Shown here: positions 1 through 10,825 of the stretch, in pieces
Position numbering within the stretch: the stretch's first letter is position 1
How the letters are laid out: every line of letters starts with the position of its first letter
Assembly (NCBI GenBank): GCA_002633005.1
Contig: NMRA01000590.1
Location: forward strand, 120,040 to 144,155
DNA: 24,116 bases
DNA from: Phoronis australis
Taxonomy: Eukaryota; Phoronida; Phoronidae
Reading direction: 5' to 3'
Notes under the pieces: generated by a model
Database searches by the model: none
What the model was told of the DNA's origin: nothing
Seen by the model: only the letters and a program-made list of their open reading frames with translations
Translations under genes and position numbers: made by a program

Positions 1-220
1 GCTGAAGTTGACATTTTGTCCGTTGACCGTGTTTGGCGGTCCGTTAACCGTGTTTCCTCGTGAATATGAGTCCGTGTCCCGTGTATTTGGGTGCGTGGAT
101 CGTGTTTTGTGAGTCCGTTCCCGTGTTTGTGAGTCAGTGGACGGTGTTTGCCGGTCCGTGAGTCGTGTTCATGCGTCCGTTCCCGTGTTTTTGAGTCCGT
201 TGACCGTGTAGTTTAGGTAC
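1..220. repeat. Degenerate ~21-bp minisatellite
   Basis: About nine imperfect copies of a unit close to TCCGTTGACCGTGTTTGTGAG follow one another, with units varying from about 18 to 30 bases. TCCGT and CGTGTTT are the best-kept parts. The array is cut by the left edge of the window. No reading frame of interest crosses it. Confidence 0.75.
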
Positions 221-299
221 CTTGTAAGACGACTATGCATCGACACGCAAAGTGGTATCAGCCTGATAACCTATTACGCAACTGCTACTGTAGCCTGAA

Positions 300-470
300 A
301 ATAGCAGCCGACCAGCTGGTCGGCTGATGGCCGGTCGGCTGAAGGGTCGGCTGAAGGGTCGGCTGAAGGGTCGGCTGAAGGGTCGGCTGAAGGGTCGGCT
401 AGGGAGTCGCCATATGAGTCGGCACTGCGGGCGGCTACCGGTCGGCTAATTTTTAGCCGGCCGGTCGTCG
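300..470. repeat. 12-bp minisatellite GGTCGGCTGAAG with related flanks
   Basis: About six near-perfect copies of GGTCGGCTGAAG lie at roughly 334-400. They are flanked by looser GGTCGGCT and GGCCGGTCGG words out to about 500. Because 12 is divisible by three, the minus strand reads as a Ser-Ala-Asp-Pro repeat, which I take to be a by-product of the repeat and not a gene. From 500 to 880 I see only AT-rich unique sequence. Confidence 0.8.
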
Positions 471-879
471 GCCAGACGTCGACCAATTTCCGACCGGTCG
501 GACAAAAATTCGTGATGTGTGCTGTATCTACTGCGCTCGGGAATTTTAGTTTTTATTCTTAGAATTTGCAACAGCCCTTCAAGAAATCTGACTCAGAGCA
601 GATTTTTGATCGGGGTCAACATTTTTCTAATTTTAAATGTTTAATTATTTGCATATTCATTATTGTGGAGCCCCCTTACATTAATTTAACAGTGCGTGCT
701 TCCATTAAGTTGGTTGTCAGGCAGGAGATCTTTAGGGAATGAATACAAACATAGAGGTCTTTGCAACATGAATGGTTGCAGCTTGGGTACGCTATGCCGA
801 TCAGCTTCACTCACACTCGTATGAAGTGCGTCTGAGTCGCGCCATCCAGGCAGGGTTAGGATGAGTATTTAAGCTTAGA

Positions 880-1107
880 CTAAAATATTTTCATTGGGCA
901 GCACGCTTTCACTGTTTACAAGCACATGGACGAGAATGTGAACATCATTCGCTCAACAGTCTCTAGTGAAGTTCTCGACACATCAAAAACTTGATGGCGC
1001 CATCACAGACTTAAGTGAGCAAGTGGCTAATATTGGCTTGGGCGAACGTGTAGTGGACGAGATAATTGCTGTTGTAACAACGCGGGTGCTAAGCGTACGA
1101 GTTTAAT
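880..1107 (+). pseudogene. Frameshifted helical coding remnant, family unknown
   Basis: Two overlapping plus-strand frames look like parts of one protein. The first reads FTVYKHMDENVNIIR and on to about 1000, then hits TGA. The second, entered by a one-base shift in the AAAAAC run near 987-992, reads LDGAITDLSEQVANIGLGE and on to a TAA near 1105. The heptad-like spacing of hydrophobic residues suggests a coiled coil. An AATAAA lies just after the stop. I do not recognise the family; a decayed retroelement ORF or a host gene fragment is possible. From 1110 to 1820 I see nothing else I can support. Confidence 0.25.
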
Positions 1108-1823
1108 AAACGAACAACACGTATCTAAAACTGAAAAAATAAAATAATTTATAATTGTCTTCTTATTTTTAAAATCGGTGCATTACTAGAGAAATTAGCG
1201 AACATGTTTTCTTCAGCAGCGTGGCTGACCCACACGCTTGGAACACAACCAATGTGGGGTGGGAATTGATTTGGGATAAATAAACATTACCAAAACAGTG
1301 ATGCAATAAAGCATCACATACCTTCCAGGGTTTCAATAAACTTACTTTTTTCTCCAATTATAAATTAAAATAAATTTATTGATATTCATCAGCAATCTTT
1401 CCACAAATTAGCTAAAATCATATTTGAGACAAGTACAGTTATAGTTGACGGCGACACATGATGTCAGTGGTGATTTAAGAGGCGCGTGACAAAGAAAGGG
1501 AGAAAGGGAGGTGGAAAGGGTTTCCCAGGCTTTCAAAAATGATATCAACAAGAATATGAAAGCACGGTCAAATCTACGGAGACCTTTAAGGTTTGGAACA
1601 TAACGTCAAGTGCAGTTTCCGAAGCCTGGCATAAACGCAGAAAAAATGTTGACGAGTGGAGGCAACACAAGTACTGAGTAAAGACTGAAGAACTTGGTAT
1701 TCTTTGAATGGTTTGAAAGTCAAATTTTCCGGCTTAATAAAATTCGAAGAAATTTATTTGTGCAGCATCGGTGGAAGTCCGGTCTCCACCAGCCGCGAAT
1801 AGGAGTGGTCTCATTAACTGAAT

Positions 1824-2030
1824 GTGACAGTTATGAACAGTTGCACGTGCACAGGACTCACTAATAGCAACCGGACAGTTAATATTTCACATTTTGCGTT
1901 TCCAAAACACTCTAAGAACGCCCAGAAATGGCACAGGTTTGTATGTCGGACACGGTTATGGCAGCACACGGTGGAGCAAGCGATCGGTTCAGGGGCAACG
2001 CTTCGATCCGTCGCAGTAGCAGAGATTTGA
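1824..2030 (+). pseudogene. THAP-like zinc-finger remnant
   Basis: The frame opens with ATG and carries CTC near the start, HFAFPK about 25 residues later, then KWHRFVCR and LWQHT. In THAP domains (C2CH DNA-binding fingers of THAP proteins and P-element transposases) an N-terminal Cys pair is followed by FP, then K-W and a basic patch, then a C-x2-H pair. The FP, KW and basic features are visible here. The first Cys pair is spaced by one residue instead of two to four, and the C-x2-H pair is absent, either lost or in another exon. The frame ends at TGA 2028-2030. I infer a degenerate THAP exon or transposon relic. It lies beyond the last ZP exon found, on the opposite strand. Confidence 0.4.
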
Positions 2031-2212
2031 TGAAGGTTTCTTCAACGCATAAATGCATTTGATGCACTAAAAGTGTAGTGTTTTAGCATTCTCCTTTAAC
2101 ACGGCTAGAAAAGTAGTTGTCAGGCCCATATTGAGTATGAGCAACTGCATCAAACTATACGTGGCTGCAGTAAGTTCAAGGTTTTGTGGGGATGCATGTT
2201 ATTCAGATTTAC

Positions 2213-2302
2213 GTCACGCTCAATAGTAGAAAATTGAAGGTAGGTGTCAGGCAAATAGTTTGAGGTCATGGCCGAAGCTGGGACATAGGCACGAGTCGGA
2301 CA
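2213..2302 (-). CDS. Candidate ZP gene exon after the ZP-C domain
   Basis: On the minus strand a good acceptor (TTATTTCTGTCCAG) precedes a 90-base exon. It begins CPTRAYVPASAMTSNYLP, ends ..STIERD, and is followed by a weak donor, GTAAAT. Incoming phase 0 matches the outgoing phase of the exon at 6108-6303. The leading Cys would give a C..C..C pattern across the junction, as at the end of many ZP-C subdomains. If this donor is not used, the frame runs on to a stop near 2150. No furin-type basic site or transmembrane segment follows that I could identify. This is the least certain of the ZP exons because it is 3.8 kb from the previous one and short. Confidence 0.5.
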
Positions 2303-3389
2303 CTGGACAGAAATAATCGGCGAATCACAACGGTACAAAGCTTTTATACTTTTGGAACAGGCAAGATAGAAAGGAGTGTGCTTTACGAGAAATAAAATCT
2401 AGTTGGCATGACTATAATTAGAAACGATCGTACACGACAACCGTTCTCGGCATTCGAAGAAATGAACTCAATGACCGCTATTCGCGACTGTGCTTTGGCA
2501 CTCAGGGTAAAAACTTCGGTTAGATTTACAGTCCGTGACAAATATTACTCGACACTAAAGTGGTTAGAAAATTAAATTGTGATGTAATAAAAGGCCATAA
2601 CCACCACTCTGAAAGTAGAACTGTCCGTAGACTGACGACGCTCCCACTCGGCTTCACTGGCTGAAGACGCCGGTGCAGGAGAGTCGACTTCCAGACAACG
2701 TACACAATCAAGGCAAAATGCTTTCTTTTACCGTAAAACCTCGAGTAAACGCCCCACTAACTGGATACCAGACGCTAAGAAACTGTAACACCAACTAAGC
2801 GCCCATAGGGTTTCTTCGGCACAATATTCCGAGTAAACGCCGATGAGCGTTTGATTGGGTGAGTATACATGTATCTACGGAAAATTCCGGTAAGTCACCT
2901 TGAATCATCATCATGCAGCGCGTGCTACAGCGTTTGCTTGCAATAAAATTGTGCAGGCCAATACAAAAGTTTGGCTACCTTACATAAGTAGTAATTAGCA
3001 AAAATTTTGGGGCCCGTTTCGGGAGAATATCCCTGCAATAAACTTGTAACAGTCACGGATTTCAAAACCCAAATTTGTACCTTTTTATGTATAAGAATAT
3101 AATACGCAATCTTCTTAGGGGCTATAGTGAACATTAAATAAATAAAAACCCAAAATCTCAAAACATTAATACCTGTCAGGCTTTCTTATTGAGAATACCC
3201 GTGCCTAACGCGGCTGTTTTTACTGTACATGTTCAGCGGTTGGCGACAAGGAGTGCATAGCGGTTAGTTCCAAAAACAACGGCTCCGGCGAATGGGTGAC
3301 ACTGCTTCAAGTGGCATTCCACTTTAGGTGAAAGGTACAACCCGCAATTTCCCAGTTTCATCAGTTTTTGTTCGAATCAAAATTGTATA
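2303..3389. other. Intronic sequence without recognised features
   Basis: This lies in the proposed intron between ZP exons at 2.3 kb and 6.1 kb. I saw AT-rich unique sequence with only short, unconvincing frames on either strand. Confidence 0.4.
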
Positions 3390-3690
3390 CAGGAGCGGAG
3401 CCAGGATTTTGAGTTGGGTGTGGTGCAGGGCACAGGAATAGCCAGTTTCGGCAGATGCGCGCGCCCAGCCTAAATTGTAGGGATGCAGGGGTCTCTAATC
3501 TTCAGGTTTGCGGACCTTTTGACTAAAAAAAGGGGGTTTGTTCAGGGCCTATGCAGTGTTTATTCACCCCCGAGTCCCCCGGTTACGCGCATATGCTAGT
3601 CAACAATTCGCACCCAAACTGCCAAATGATATCTGGTAGAATTTTAGGGGGCCCACGGCCCCCTTGCCCCCACCCCTAAATCTGCCACTG
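3390..3690. mobile_element. 301-bp inverted-repeat element of the GGCGGATYYAG family
   Basis: The left end starts CAGGAGCGGAGCCAGGATTT. The right end, read on the minus strand, starts CAGTGGCAGATTTAGGGG. Identical GTATA pentamers at 3385-3389 and 3691-3695 are the expected target-site duplication. No coding capacity is visible. Related ends occur at 9815, 11831 and 23069 in this window, so it belongs to a dispersed non-autonomous DNA transposon family. I do not assign a superfamily. Confidence 0.7.
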
Positions 3691-3781
3691 GTATACCAAC
3701 AAGTCATTGGGGATATCACGCATGCTTGCAGCGGTAAAACCAAGTTTGTACGTCATCAACTGAAGGCACTTGTGAAGTATA

Positions 3782-3784
3782 GAT

Positions 3785-3872
<88 letters not shown>
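3782..3872. repeat. Compound microsatellite (TATC)n(TA)n
   Basis: About twelve TATC tetranucleotides run directly into about twenty TA dinucleotides. The short frame across it (SIYLSIYL.. then IYIYIY..) is an artefact of the repeat. Confidence 0.95.
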
Positions 3873-3879
3873 TATTTAA

Positions 3880-5390
3880 ATTCATGTTAACCTCAAAATT
3901 GCGGACTTTTTCTACCCGCTTTCCAAAGGGCTGGAGCCAACATACATACGACAAAAACATAATTAAATCAGCAATATATTCGACAACAACCTACCATCAT
4001 CACACAAAAATGACAACAAGAAACATAGGATGAGTCAGAGTGCATTGAAGCCATCCAAAAATGGGGAGGTGTCGTGGCCTCACAACATTTTTTTCCAAAT
4101 TTTATAAAAAGCCGTCAAGGAACTCACAGCAGTAGTCGAATAAATCTCTCTGCTGTCAAGTTAGTAAGCATACAACTTCAAAATTGGAAAAAACATCTTA
4201 TACGGTAATGCAGTCTTTGGTGTGAAAAAATGTCACAAAGGGCACCACAGTATTTGGACAAGTTTCAAAATTCACATCAGATACATGTATGCTCTTGTCT
4301 GTTGGAAAACTTCTGGCAATATTCCTAATGGTCCTCCACTTGATTTGGCAGATACAGAGGCAGAAGGTAAAAAACAGACTACAAAAGTAATTTAAATGAC
4401 CACTAGGATGCGCAGAATTCGTCTAATTTATCACAAATAGGAAAGATGCTGGCGTTTTCTTCGGAAAATCATCGTCAACCAGCGTCTCCAAAATAAGTTC
4501 ACAACTTTCACAATCATCCTTAGAGTGGTTTGGTTAATTGAGGGGCGGAGGCCAAACACAGACTAGAAAATAGTAAAAATGACCACTAGATGGCGAAAAA
4601 TACGTCGAATTCGGCCAATCGAAAGCGCGAAATGTAAATATGTGGGGCGGCAGAAATGCTTCGCAAGATGGGTTGAACGTGCATGCACACTCTTGAATCT
4701 GGTGCTTACCCACATGTAGCTGCTTTGAACCACTACGTAGATATCAGTTTTAAAACAAAGAGTGAATCCCTTCTGTAATTACTGAAGGGCGCCTTTTTGG
4801 GCGGAATATTCAATCTTTATATCAAGCATATCTCACGTTATTGTGACAATTTGGGATGCTTTGACAACTTGGTCATGTACTATTATACAGAGCACCTCCA
4901 AAATGGCCAAAAGCTACTATAATAAATAAATAAATACATACATACATACCTTCGCAAAATTGGTCAACATTTATTGAATTTTGCCGTTCCCGGCTAATTG
5001 GGGTTAATGTAAACTCATTTTAAACCGTATGGTGACAGACATGTTCAAGATCTACAGAAACACCATCAAGACATTTTCTTTCTTGTTCTGATAAACTGTT
5101 TACTTTTTTACGTATTTAAACTCTTTGAATCCAAAATGGGCTATTTTTGGCCAAAATATTATGATGTTATAACTTAAAAATAATGGCCCAAAATTTGAAA
5201 TAAATATTTTGAACATATCTCACCAGAATGTATGAACGCACAAATCGTTTTTAAGATCAGAGACGGTGACCCTTGAGTCGACCTTTCGGTGCTCTCGTGG
5301 GAGGGAAGGTAATTCTGCACAGACTGGGACGCACCACAATTACGCCTGAGGCCTGATGTTTGTATATCATTGATCTATCCTCTGGCCGCG
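3880..5390. other. Intronic unique sequence with a small internal duplication
   Basis: No gene is seen. Around 4375-4440 and 4555-4625 two related blocks share the words ATGACCACTAG and AATTCG, and look like an old duplication. A short (AAAT)n(CATA)n microsatellite occupies about 4920-4950. The rest shows no structure I can support. Confidence 0.35.
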
Positions 5391-5395
5391 CTCTC

Positions 5396-5655
5396 GGTCT
5401 ATACAGGACGAGCAACGCTACATACTCTAGGCGTCTAGAAGGTCTCTACATGTCGAGCAATGCTACATACTGTAAGCGTCTAGGTCTATACATGACGAGC
5501 AATGCTACATACTGTAAGTGTCTAGGTCTCTACATGTCGAGCAATGCTACATACTGTAAGTGTCTATGTCTATACATGACGAGCAATGCAACATACTGTA
5601 AGTGTCTAGGTCTCTACATGTCGAGCAATGCTACATACTGTAAGCGTCTAGAAGG
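5396..5655. repeat. 42-bp tandem array, six copies
   Basis: The unit is near GGTCTATACATGACGAGCAA followed by TGCTACATACTGTAAGTGTCTA. Copies begin near 5396, 5441, 5483, 5525, 5567 and 5609. Units alternate between TACATGACG and TACATGTCG, giving an 84-bp higher-order period. The plus strand is open through the whole array (14-residue repeats containing SNATYCK), which follows from 42 being divisible by three. I see no independent sign that it is translated. Confidence 0.85.
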
Positions 5656-5769
5656 TCTTTTAGCTGTATATGCATGTCTCCTACAGTACACATTATCGAT
5701 GAACTCATAAATTTATGTTAAGGCAAATTTCGGGGGATTTCCAAAAAGACAACAACCGGCCATGTTCTT

Positions 5770-6120
5770 GTTTGGTTTTCATGTTAATTAGATATCAAAT
5801 CAATAGTAAATGAAGCAGTCCATACCGTTTGGTTTTCATGTTAATTAGATATCAAATCAATAGTAAATGAAGCAGTTCATACCGTTTGGTTTTCATGTTA
5901 ATTAGATATCAAATCAATAGTAAATGAAGCAGTCCATATCGTTGGTTTTCATGTTAATTAGATATCAAATCAATAGTAAATGAAGCAGTCCATACCGTTG
6001 GTTTTCATGTTAATTAGATATCAAATCAATAGTAAATGAAGCAGTCCATAACGTTGGTTTTCATGTTAATTAAATATCAAATCAATAGTAAATGAAGCAG
6101 TCCATACCGTTGGTTTGCAG
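5770..6120. repeat. 56/57-bp tandem array carrying the ZP exon splice donor
   Basis: Six full copies begin at 5770, 5827, 5884, 5941, 5997 and 6053, and a seventh partial copy begins at 6109. Each contains GGTTTTCATGTTAATTAGAT, then TCAAATCAATAGTAAATGAA and GCAGTCCATACC. On the minus strand each unit boundary reads CCAACG-GTATGG, the same bases as the exon end and donor at 6108/6107. The array therefore grew from the exon-intron border of the ZP gene into the intron. Confidence 0.92.
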
Positions 6121-6303
6121 TTCACGTCATCTGTAGTCACACATATCGCCACTTCGACCTCAACTGTTATCGTCGCGGATGCTGGGGGTGAAAACATAAC
6201 CATGTTTACTAAACTTGAATAGACGGCAATGATGCCAAAAGGAGTCCGCAAACCTCTTTGCTGCGCAACATTAGCAGTAGACCTTTCCAGGCCAGTCGTG
6301 CAC
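6108..6303 (-). CDS. ZP domain gene, exon coding the ZP-C end
   Basis: A strong acceptor (TTTTTACTTGTTTCTCAG) precedes a 196-base exon that ends ..AACTGCAAACCAACG before donor GTATGG. It enters in phase 2, completing the Arg codon begun in the exon at 8329-8416, and leaves in phase 0. The product reads R-CTTGLERS, then RTPFGIIAVYSS, then MFSPPASATITVEVEVAICV and TTDDVNCKPT. The leading Cys sits where ZP-C proteins have (D)GCP. The final alternating hydrophobic strand with C-x7-C matches the V-x-C-x-C..C end of ZP-C. It would be extracellular. The donor lies inside a minisatellite, which is unusual. The exon assignment is strong; the protein's identity beyond 'ZP domain' is unknown. Confidence 0.8.
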
Positions 6304-7670
6304 CTGAGAAACAAGTAAAAATTCCGTGTTATTGTCGGGCTATGATATCACAACTAACTTTTTAGCAGTCAAGACAGCACCTTGCTGCCAGTTAACGTAA
6401 TGTAAGGCCTACTAGAGAAACCCACCATTCCAAACAAACATGTAGAAAAAGAGAGTTTCCAGATTATGTTGTCTTCATGACCTTTCTATAGTCAATGAGT
6501 GAAGATTGTGTACGTGTTTGGTGACTAGGGCAGTGCACTGAGAATAAAATGCAAAGCCATAAAGCACGAGTTTCGCGACAAAACAGAAATGCGGTAACCA
6601 AACAATTAAAATGTTTACCTGTTGGAGATTAACAGTGATGTTCTTGACCATGCAACAACGGTATTGTCGTATGCTGGCCATATTATGCGTGTAGAACGAA
6701 ACTGGTAGATATTATTATTCTCTATCGACAAACCGTTACAAGACGTAGGGCATGACTTGCGCTGCACGTTTCAGGCACTACCACTAGGTGAAATACATGT
6801 ATAGCATACAACATAAGTGTCCCTTATGCTATATAACCACCCAAAACTGGTTCTTTCCCCTGATATTACTCTTTTAGTACTTCTCCACATCGTGTACATC
6901 CCATTTACCAATGTTTAATTCCACTCACTCGTCCACTAAATGTCCCAACTCATTCCTATTGGTGGTGCGTGCAAGTTTTGTTGCATAGTATGACAGTGTC
7001 TTTATTCCATGTACTTTGAGGCCATTGACAACAAGTATGCGAAAATATATTAAAGTCGCAATAAGTACATAAAATGTGAACTTAACGAAGAAATAGTAAT
7101 TCATCACTAATTAGAGTATCCTCCCAATTTCTGTCTTAAAATAAAAACACAATGAACAAATTTAGACAATGTAACACGTAAATTTTCATCATAACTAGTT
7201 AATAACCTTTAAATCTGCTGGCGGTTGGCTCACATCTGGATTGCGCTGCGATAAACATAATTCCTTTGACACAAATACAGTGCGCAAAAACAAATACAAC
7301 GAAGCAAGTTTTCGCAAACATAAAAAAGAATGTTACAAATTCCCGCCATTAACCTGTTACTATCAAAAGAAAGTGAACTTTCGAAAACGATCCTCGTAGT
7401 GGACGAACTGCCAAAGTATATAATGGTACAGTTGTGTTAAATGTACACTGTACGCCCCTTTGACTTGTTTTCACTTCTTTATTTCATCCCTGATCAGTAG
7501 GCGAAATTGACGTTTCGCATTTTTGGGTATGAACATTATGTTAAAGGGCTATTAATAAAACCAAAAGTTCTTGACTTCTACGCTTCATGGCAATCAGGCA
7601 CTATGTGAGACAAAAATCTACATTATACATTTACAAGCAGGCCTACACTAAACTCTGCCAATGTCGGTGC
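6304..7670. other. Intronic sequence without recognised features
   Basis: This lies in the intron between ZP exons at 6.3 and 8.3 kb. Short frames on both strands have no domain resemblance, and no array or clear element ends were seen. Confidence 0.35.
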
Positions 7671-7674
7671 GAAG

Positions 7675-7855
7675 AACAGCGTACTGGTTTCCCTTGTAAT
7701 GAAAGTAATGCACTCAAAAAAGCAGGTGCTTACTCCAACTCAAAACATTTACCTCTTTCGGGCATCGAACCCTGCCCAAAGTCACAACTTTACTCACGCG
7801 TGAGGTCAGATGCACGATTGCAGTAGCAATGTATTAATATAATTACCACTGTATA
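7675..7855 (-). mobile_element. Possible tRNA-derived SINE fragment
   Basis: On the minus strand CAGTGGTA near 7845 resembles part of an A box. CTGCAATCGTGC resembles a tRNA anticodon arm. GGTTCGATGCC fits the B-box consensus GGTTCGANNCC, and a T-run follows further on. The spacing between the boxes is longer than in an intact tRNA and only three T-stem pairs form, so this is not a functional tRNA gene. A decayed SINE head is my best reading. Confidence 0.3.
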
Positions 7856-8328
7856 AAATGTAGAGCTGGAATGCCAAGTTCAAATTCGGAGTTTGCCCCA
7901 CGCATGCGTGGAAGTTGTTTGCATTCGCTTGTTCCAGCGTTTTTGTTACTGTGGCTTACGGTGGAATGTTTAGTACAAACACAGTAAGCTTAGAACGTTT
8001 ACCCCCGAGAACATCTCCCAATTAACTTTCTTTTATTTGGAATATTTTGTTTTCTAATAATCCCAAACATGTTCAAACGGAAGAGCATTTGTTTGTATCT
8101 CAGCGATTCGGGAGGCCGTCCGTGGGTACTACATCTGCTTAGCAGCTTGGTGTAACATACAGCCATCTAATTCAATTAAAATAATTTCAAAAGTTTCCAA
8201 TTTAATTAAAATATGGCCATATGATCAAGCACAACCCGGTGAGTTCTAATAACCAATATATATATATGATAAAAGGTCACCTTATGTCCCGTTTTTAGGT
8301 TTTTCGTTTATTTGCAATTAAGTCTTAC

Positions 8329-8416
8329 CTTCCAGCAATCACATCAATGCTCAATCCATTATCTGATTTGTAGGTGACCTTCGTAATTATTGCAAGACCC
8401 TTATACAACCCATTAC
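8329..8416 (-). CDS. ZP domain gene, short central ZP-C exon
   Basis: This 88-base exon has acceptor TGATCTTGTAG and donor GTAAGA. Its first two bases complete the Ser codon opened at the exon 20503-20645 (A + GT). It then reads NGLYKGLAIITKVTYKSDNG, followed by LSIDVIAG, and leaves in phase 2. In ZP-C this region usually reads hydrophobic-x-T-x-C-x-A.., then Leu-x-Ile-Ile-(D/E)-x-G-C. The pattern fits here except that the usual Cys is replaced (ITKV). The exon is too short to stand on its own. The phase fit on both sides and the domain order make it credible. Confidence 0.72.
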
Positions 8417-9814
8417 CTACAAGATCAAGAGAAGAGAATGACAACGATTTCGAAAAGATTTCCAGTAACAGTCTAATAACCACAAAGGGTACATGCACTC
8501 ATAACGGATCTAGAAATGCTTGGTAGTATAAGGTTTTTTCATTGTTTTATGTTGAGATGGCCTTCCTGTAGCTGGGTTATAATCATGACAATTTTGAGCT
8601 TTTTAAAATATGCAAAGTAAGGCTGAAATTATGTAAAATTCTATTTTTGCTTACAAGTTTCTTATCATGTAACACGGGTAGATCATTTTGATGTTTTTAT
8701 CTATGTTTCCAAAGTCAGTGAATTCAGTGAAGCTAGAATACAAAGGTGGATAGAATGAACTATTTAATTTAAGGCCACCGTTACTCAAAACTCCTTAAAC
8801 TTGACAAAGACATCAAAAATGCTCCATATACAGTGACCAAGTTCATGCTTTTATGTTCTAGCTGCAAATTATGGAATTCCGGTAGTCTTTGGGAATGGAC
8901 TTTGGTCATCATGTGAAGAGCTTTTTACCGTTGGATTGTGGAGATCAGGGTTGCATATCTGCTGGTTTGGTGTCATCTGATAATGCAGAGTTGAAGATTA
9001 AGGAATCATAGACTCTATTCACGCGGTGGACATTTAAATCCAAAGCGAGGCTCACTGCGATAAACAAAGCGGAAATTTACATTGCGTGAGTTAAATGGCC
9101 GGTCTTTGGAGTCCAACCTGAATATAATATCTTAGAAAATATGTCAATAATTAACCTCAGAGACGTAGAAAAATACAGTTAAAGAACAAGTCAATGCACC
9201 AAAGAGTTGTCTGACAAAAGGATATGTGTTTTTTTCCGGGAAAACTATGTTCGAAACATGAAAAGTAAACATCACCAAATTGCGGCGATCGTAGTGTTAC
9301 GGATAAGGTACTATGCTGAATGCAGGGTTAGGTTTCTTCTAATAAATTCTTGATAAAAATGCTTTCTACACGAACCAGGTCATCTGGTCGTATTGTTGAC
9401 GAGTTGAAGATATATTCGACAGTGGTGGCTCATAGCATTTTGCTGTCATGTGCAATTAGTCTCATCTGGTTTAATTTGATGATCAAGAGTAAGCCTATTA
9501 GCTTCAAGCATAGCTTAAGTCCTGGTGAGGTAAGCACTACAGGGACTAACAGTTGATTTGTCCCTGATCTGAAATAATGCTTGATGTTATTAAATATATA
9601 TTTTGATTACGATAAAAAACTAGGCTCGCAATTGAAAATAAAAATTATATGACCATCAATTCTGCTTTCTTGGTTTTAATAATTACGTCTATTTCATATG
9701 TTATATTTTTGAAATATCAATCGACCAAGTTAAATTTGAAAATTAAAAACCTAATCCTTTCGTCCAAAGCATAACCTCGTTTTAGAGCTCAATTTCAGTT
9801 AACTGGACAGAACA
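8417..9814. other. Left part of the 12.1-kb ZP intron
   Basis: Mostly AT-rich unique sequence. I found no coding remnant, array or transposon end that I can support here. Confidence 0.35.
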
Positions 9815-9871
9815 CAGTGGCGGATTTAGGAGCCAAAGGGCTATGCCCCACCCCCCTTATATCCGCCTATG
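9815..9871. mobile_element. Short remnant with GGCGGATYYAG-family ends
   Basis: The left end reads CAGTGGCGGATTTAGGAG. The opposing end, read on the minus strand, is CATAGGCGGATATAAGGGGG. The two ends face each other only 57 bp apart and no target duplication is visible. I read it as an internally deleted copy of the family seen at 3390, 11831 and 23069. Confidence 0.5.
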
Positions 9872-10825
9872 ATTTTGAACTTTTTCAAATTGTCACCTCT
9901 GTGGTCACAGGTTATTTGAACCGTTGGAGAGAAATTTTCAATCACAAAGGGAATTTTTAGGCCTCGTGGCCGGGAATTTCGCGTGATTTTTCAATATTTT
10001 TGAGAGGGGAATAGGGCCGATATTTGGCTCCAAAATTGAGGGACTGAGGGCCCCGTCCTTTTTGTAAAGAAAAATGCATCGCGCTTCAACCCATAGTCAT
10101 GAAAACACAGCCTGGCTGGCCGAAGATTCTCCGATCCTCGTTGCTATGGCGGCATCCAATCAGAGATGCGACAAATTATGATTCGAAAACAGTTATAAAT
10201 TTTACATGGACATATTTTCCCTCGTCACGGCGTATGCCAAGGAATCAACGCTTCCGAATCCCAATGTCCTTAGGGATTGCAAAGCAGCGTGTCCGTATTT
10301 TTTCTAGCTGTTCGAGCAACGTGGAGTACAACTACGCGGATAAGCCACCAGAGCTATCGTAGCGAGCCTCGTTTTGGAACGCGCCTCCTGTCGGCGTGAA
10401 TAGGGTCTATAGCTTGGCTAAATCATTGGGCAGTTAGTACAGTTACACTCAGCCCACCGGTATAGACAAGATGACTCAGGACGAATAGTATGATATGTCT
10501 TGTGAAATTGGGTGTAATTCCATTATGTGCACTGAAAGTGGACCCCCCTCAGATATTTAAGCGTTTGTTGAAATTAGCACGATATAGATTTGATAAAATT
10601 TATAGTTAAGGTTTACAGATCTTAACAACATACCCTGGGGTATTCTAATATTGGTAGTAAATGTTCTTTATAGACTTAAAGCCGTCATCTTATACACGAC
10701 ATACTTGGTTCCCTTTCAAGATTGATTTATGGCCTCAAAAAGTGTATTACGTAAAGAAGTAGGTTATGTCAACGTTCCTGTCCACGGACCCGTTTTTGAC
10801 AGGAACGTCATGCCTTTTAAAGATT
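9872..10825. other. Intronic sequence, one small inverted repeat
   Basis: No gene is seen. Near 10771-10810, ACGTTCCTGTC and its reverse complement GACAGGAACGT enclose about 17 bases and could form a hairpin. It abuts the point where the LINE reverse-transcriptase similarity stops. The 10.1-10.4 kb stretch is GC-richer but gave no recognisable protein. Confidence 0.3.

Noticed and set aside
5770-6120. Regular repeats resembling a CRISPR array
   Set aside because: Units are contiguous 56/57-bp copies with no unique spacers, and the DNA is eukaryotic. It is a minisatellite.
7740-7850. Functional tRNA gene on the minus strand
   Set aside because: A B-box-like sequence exists, but the T stem is incomplete and the arms are too widely spaced. 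At most it is a SINE relic.
10099-10362. 87-codon plus ORF in a GC-richer stretch
   Set aside because: No domain resemblance, splice context or repeat support was found.
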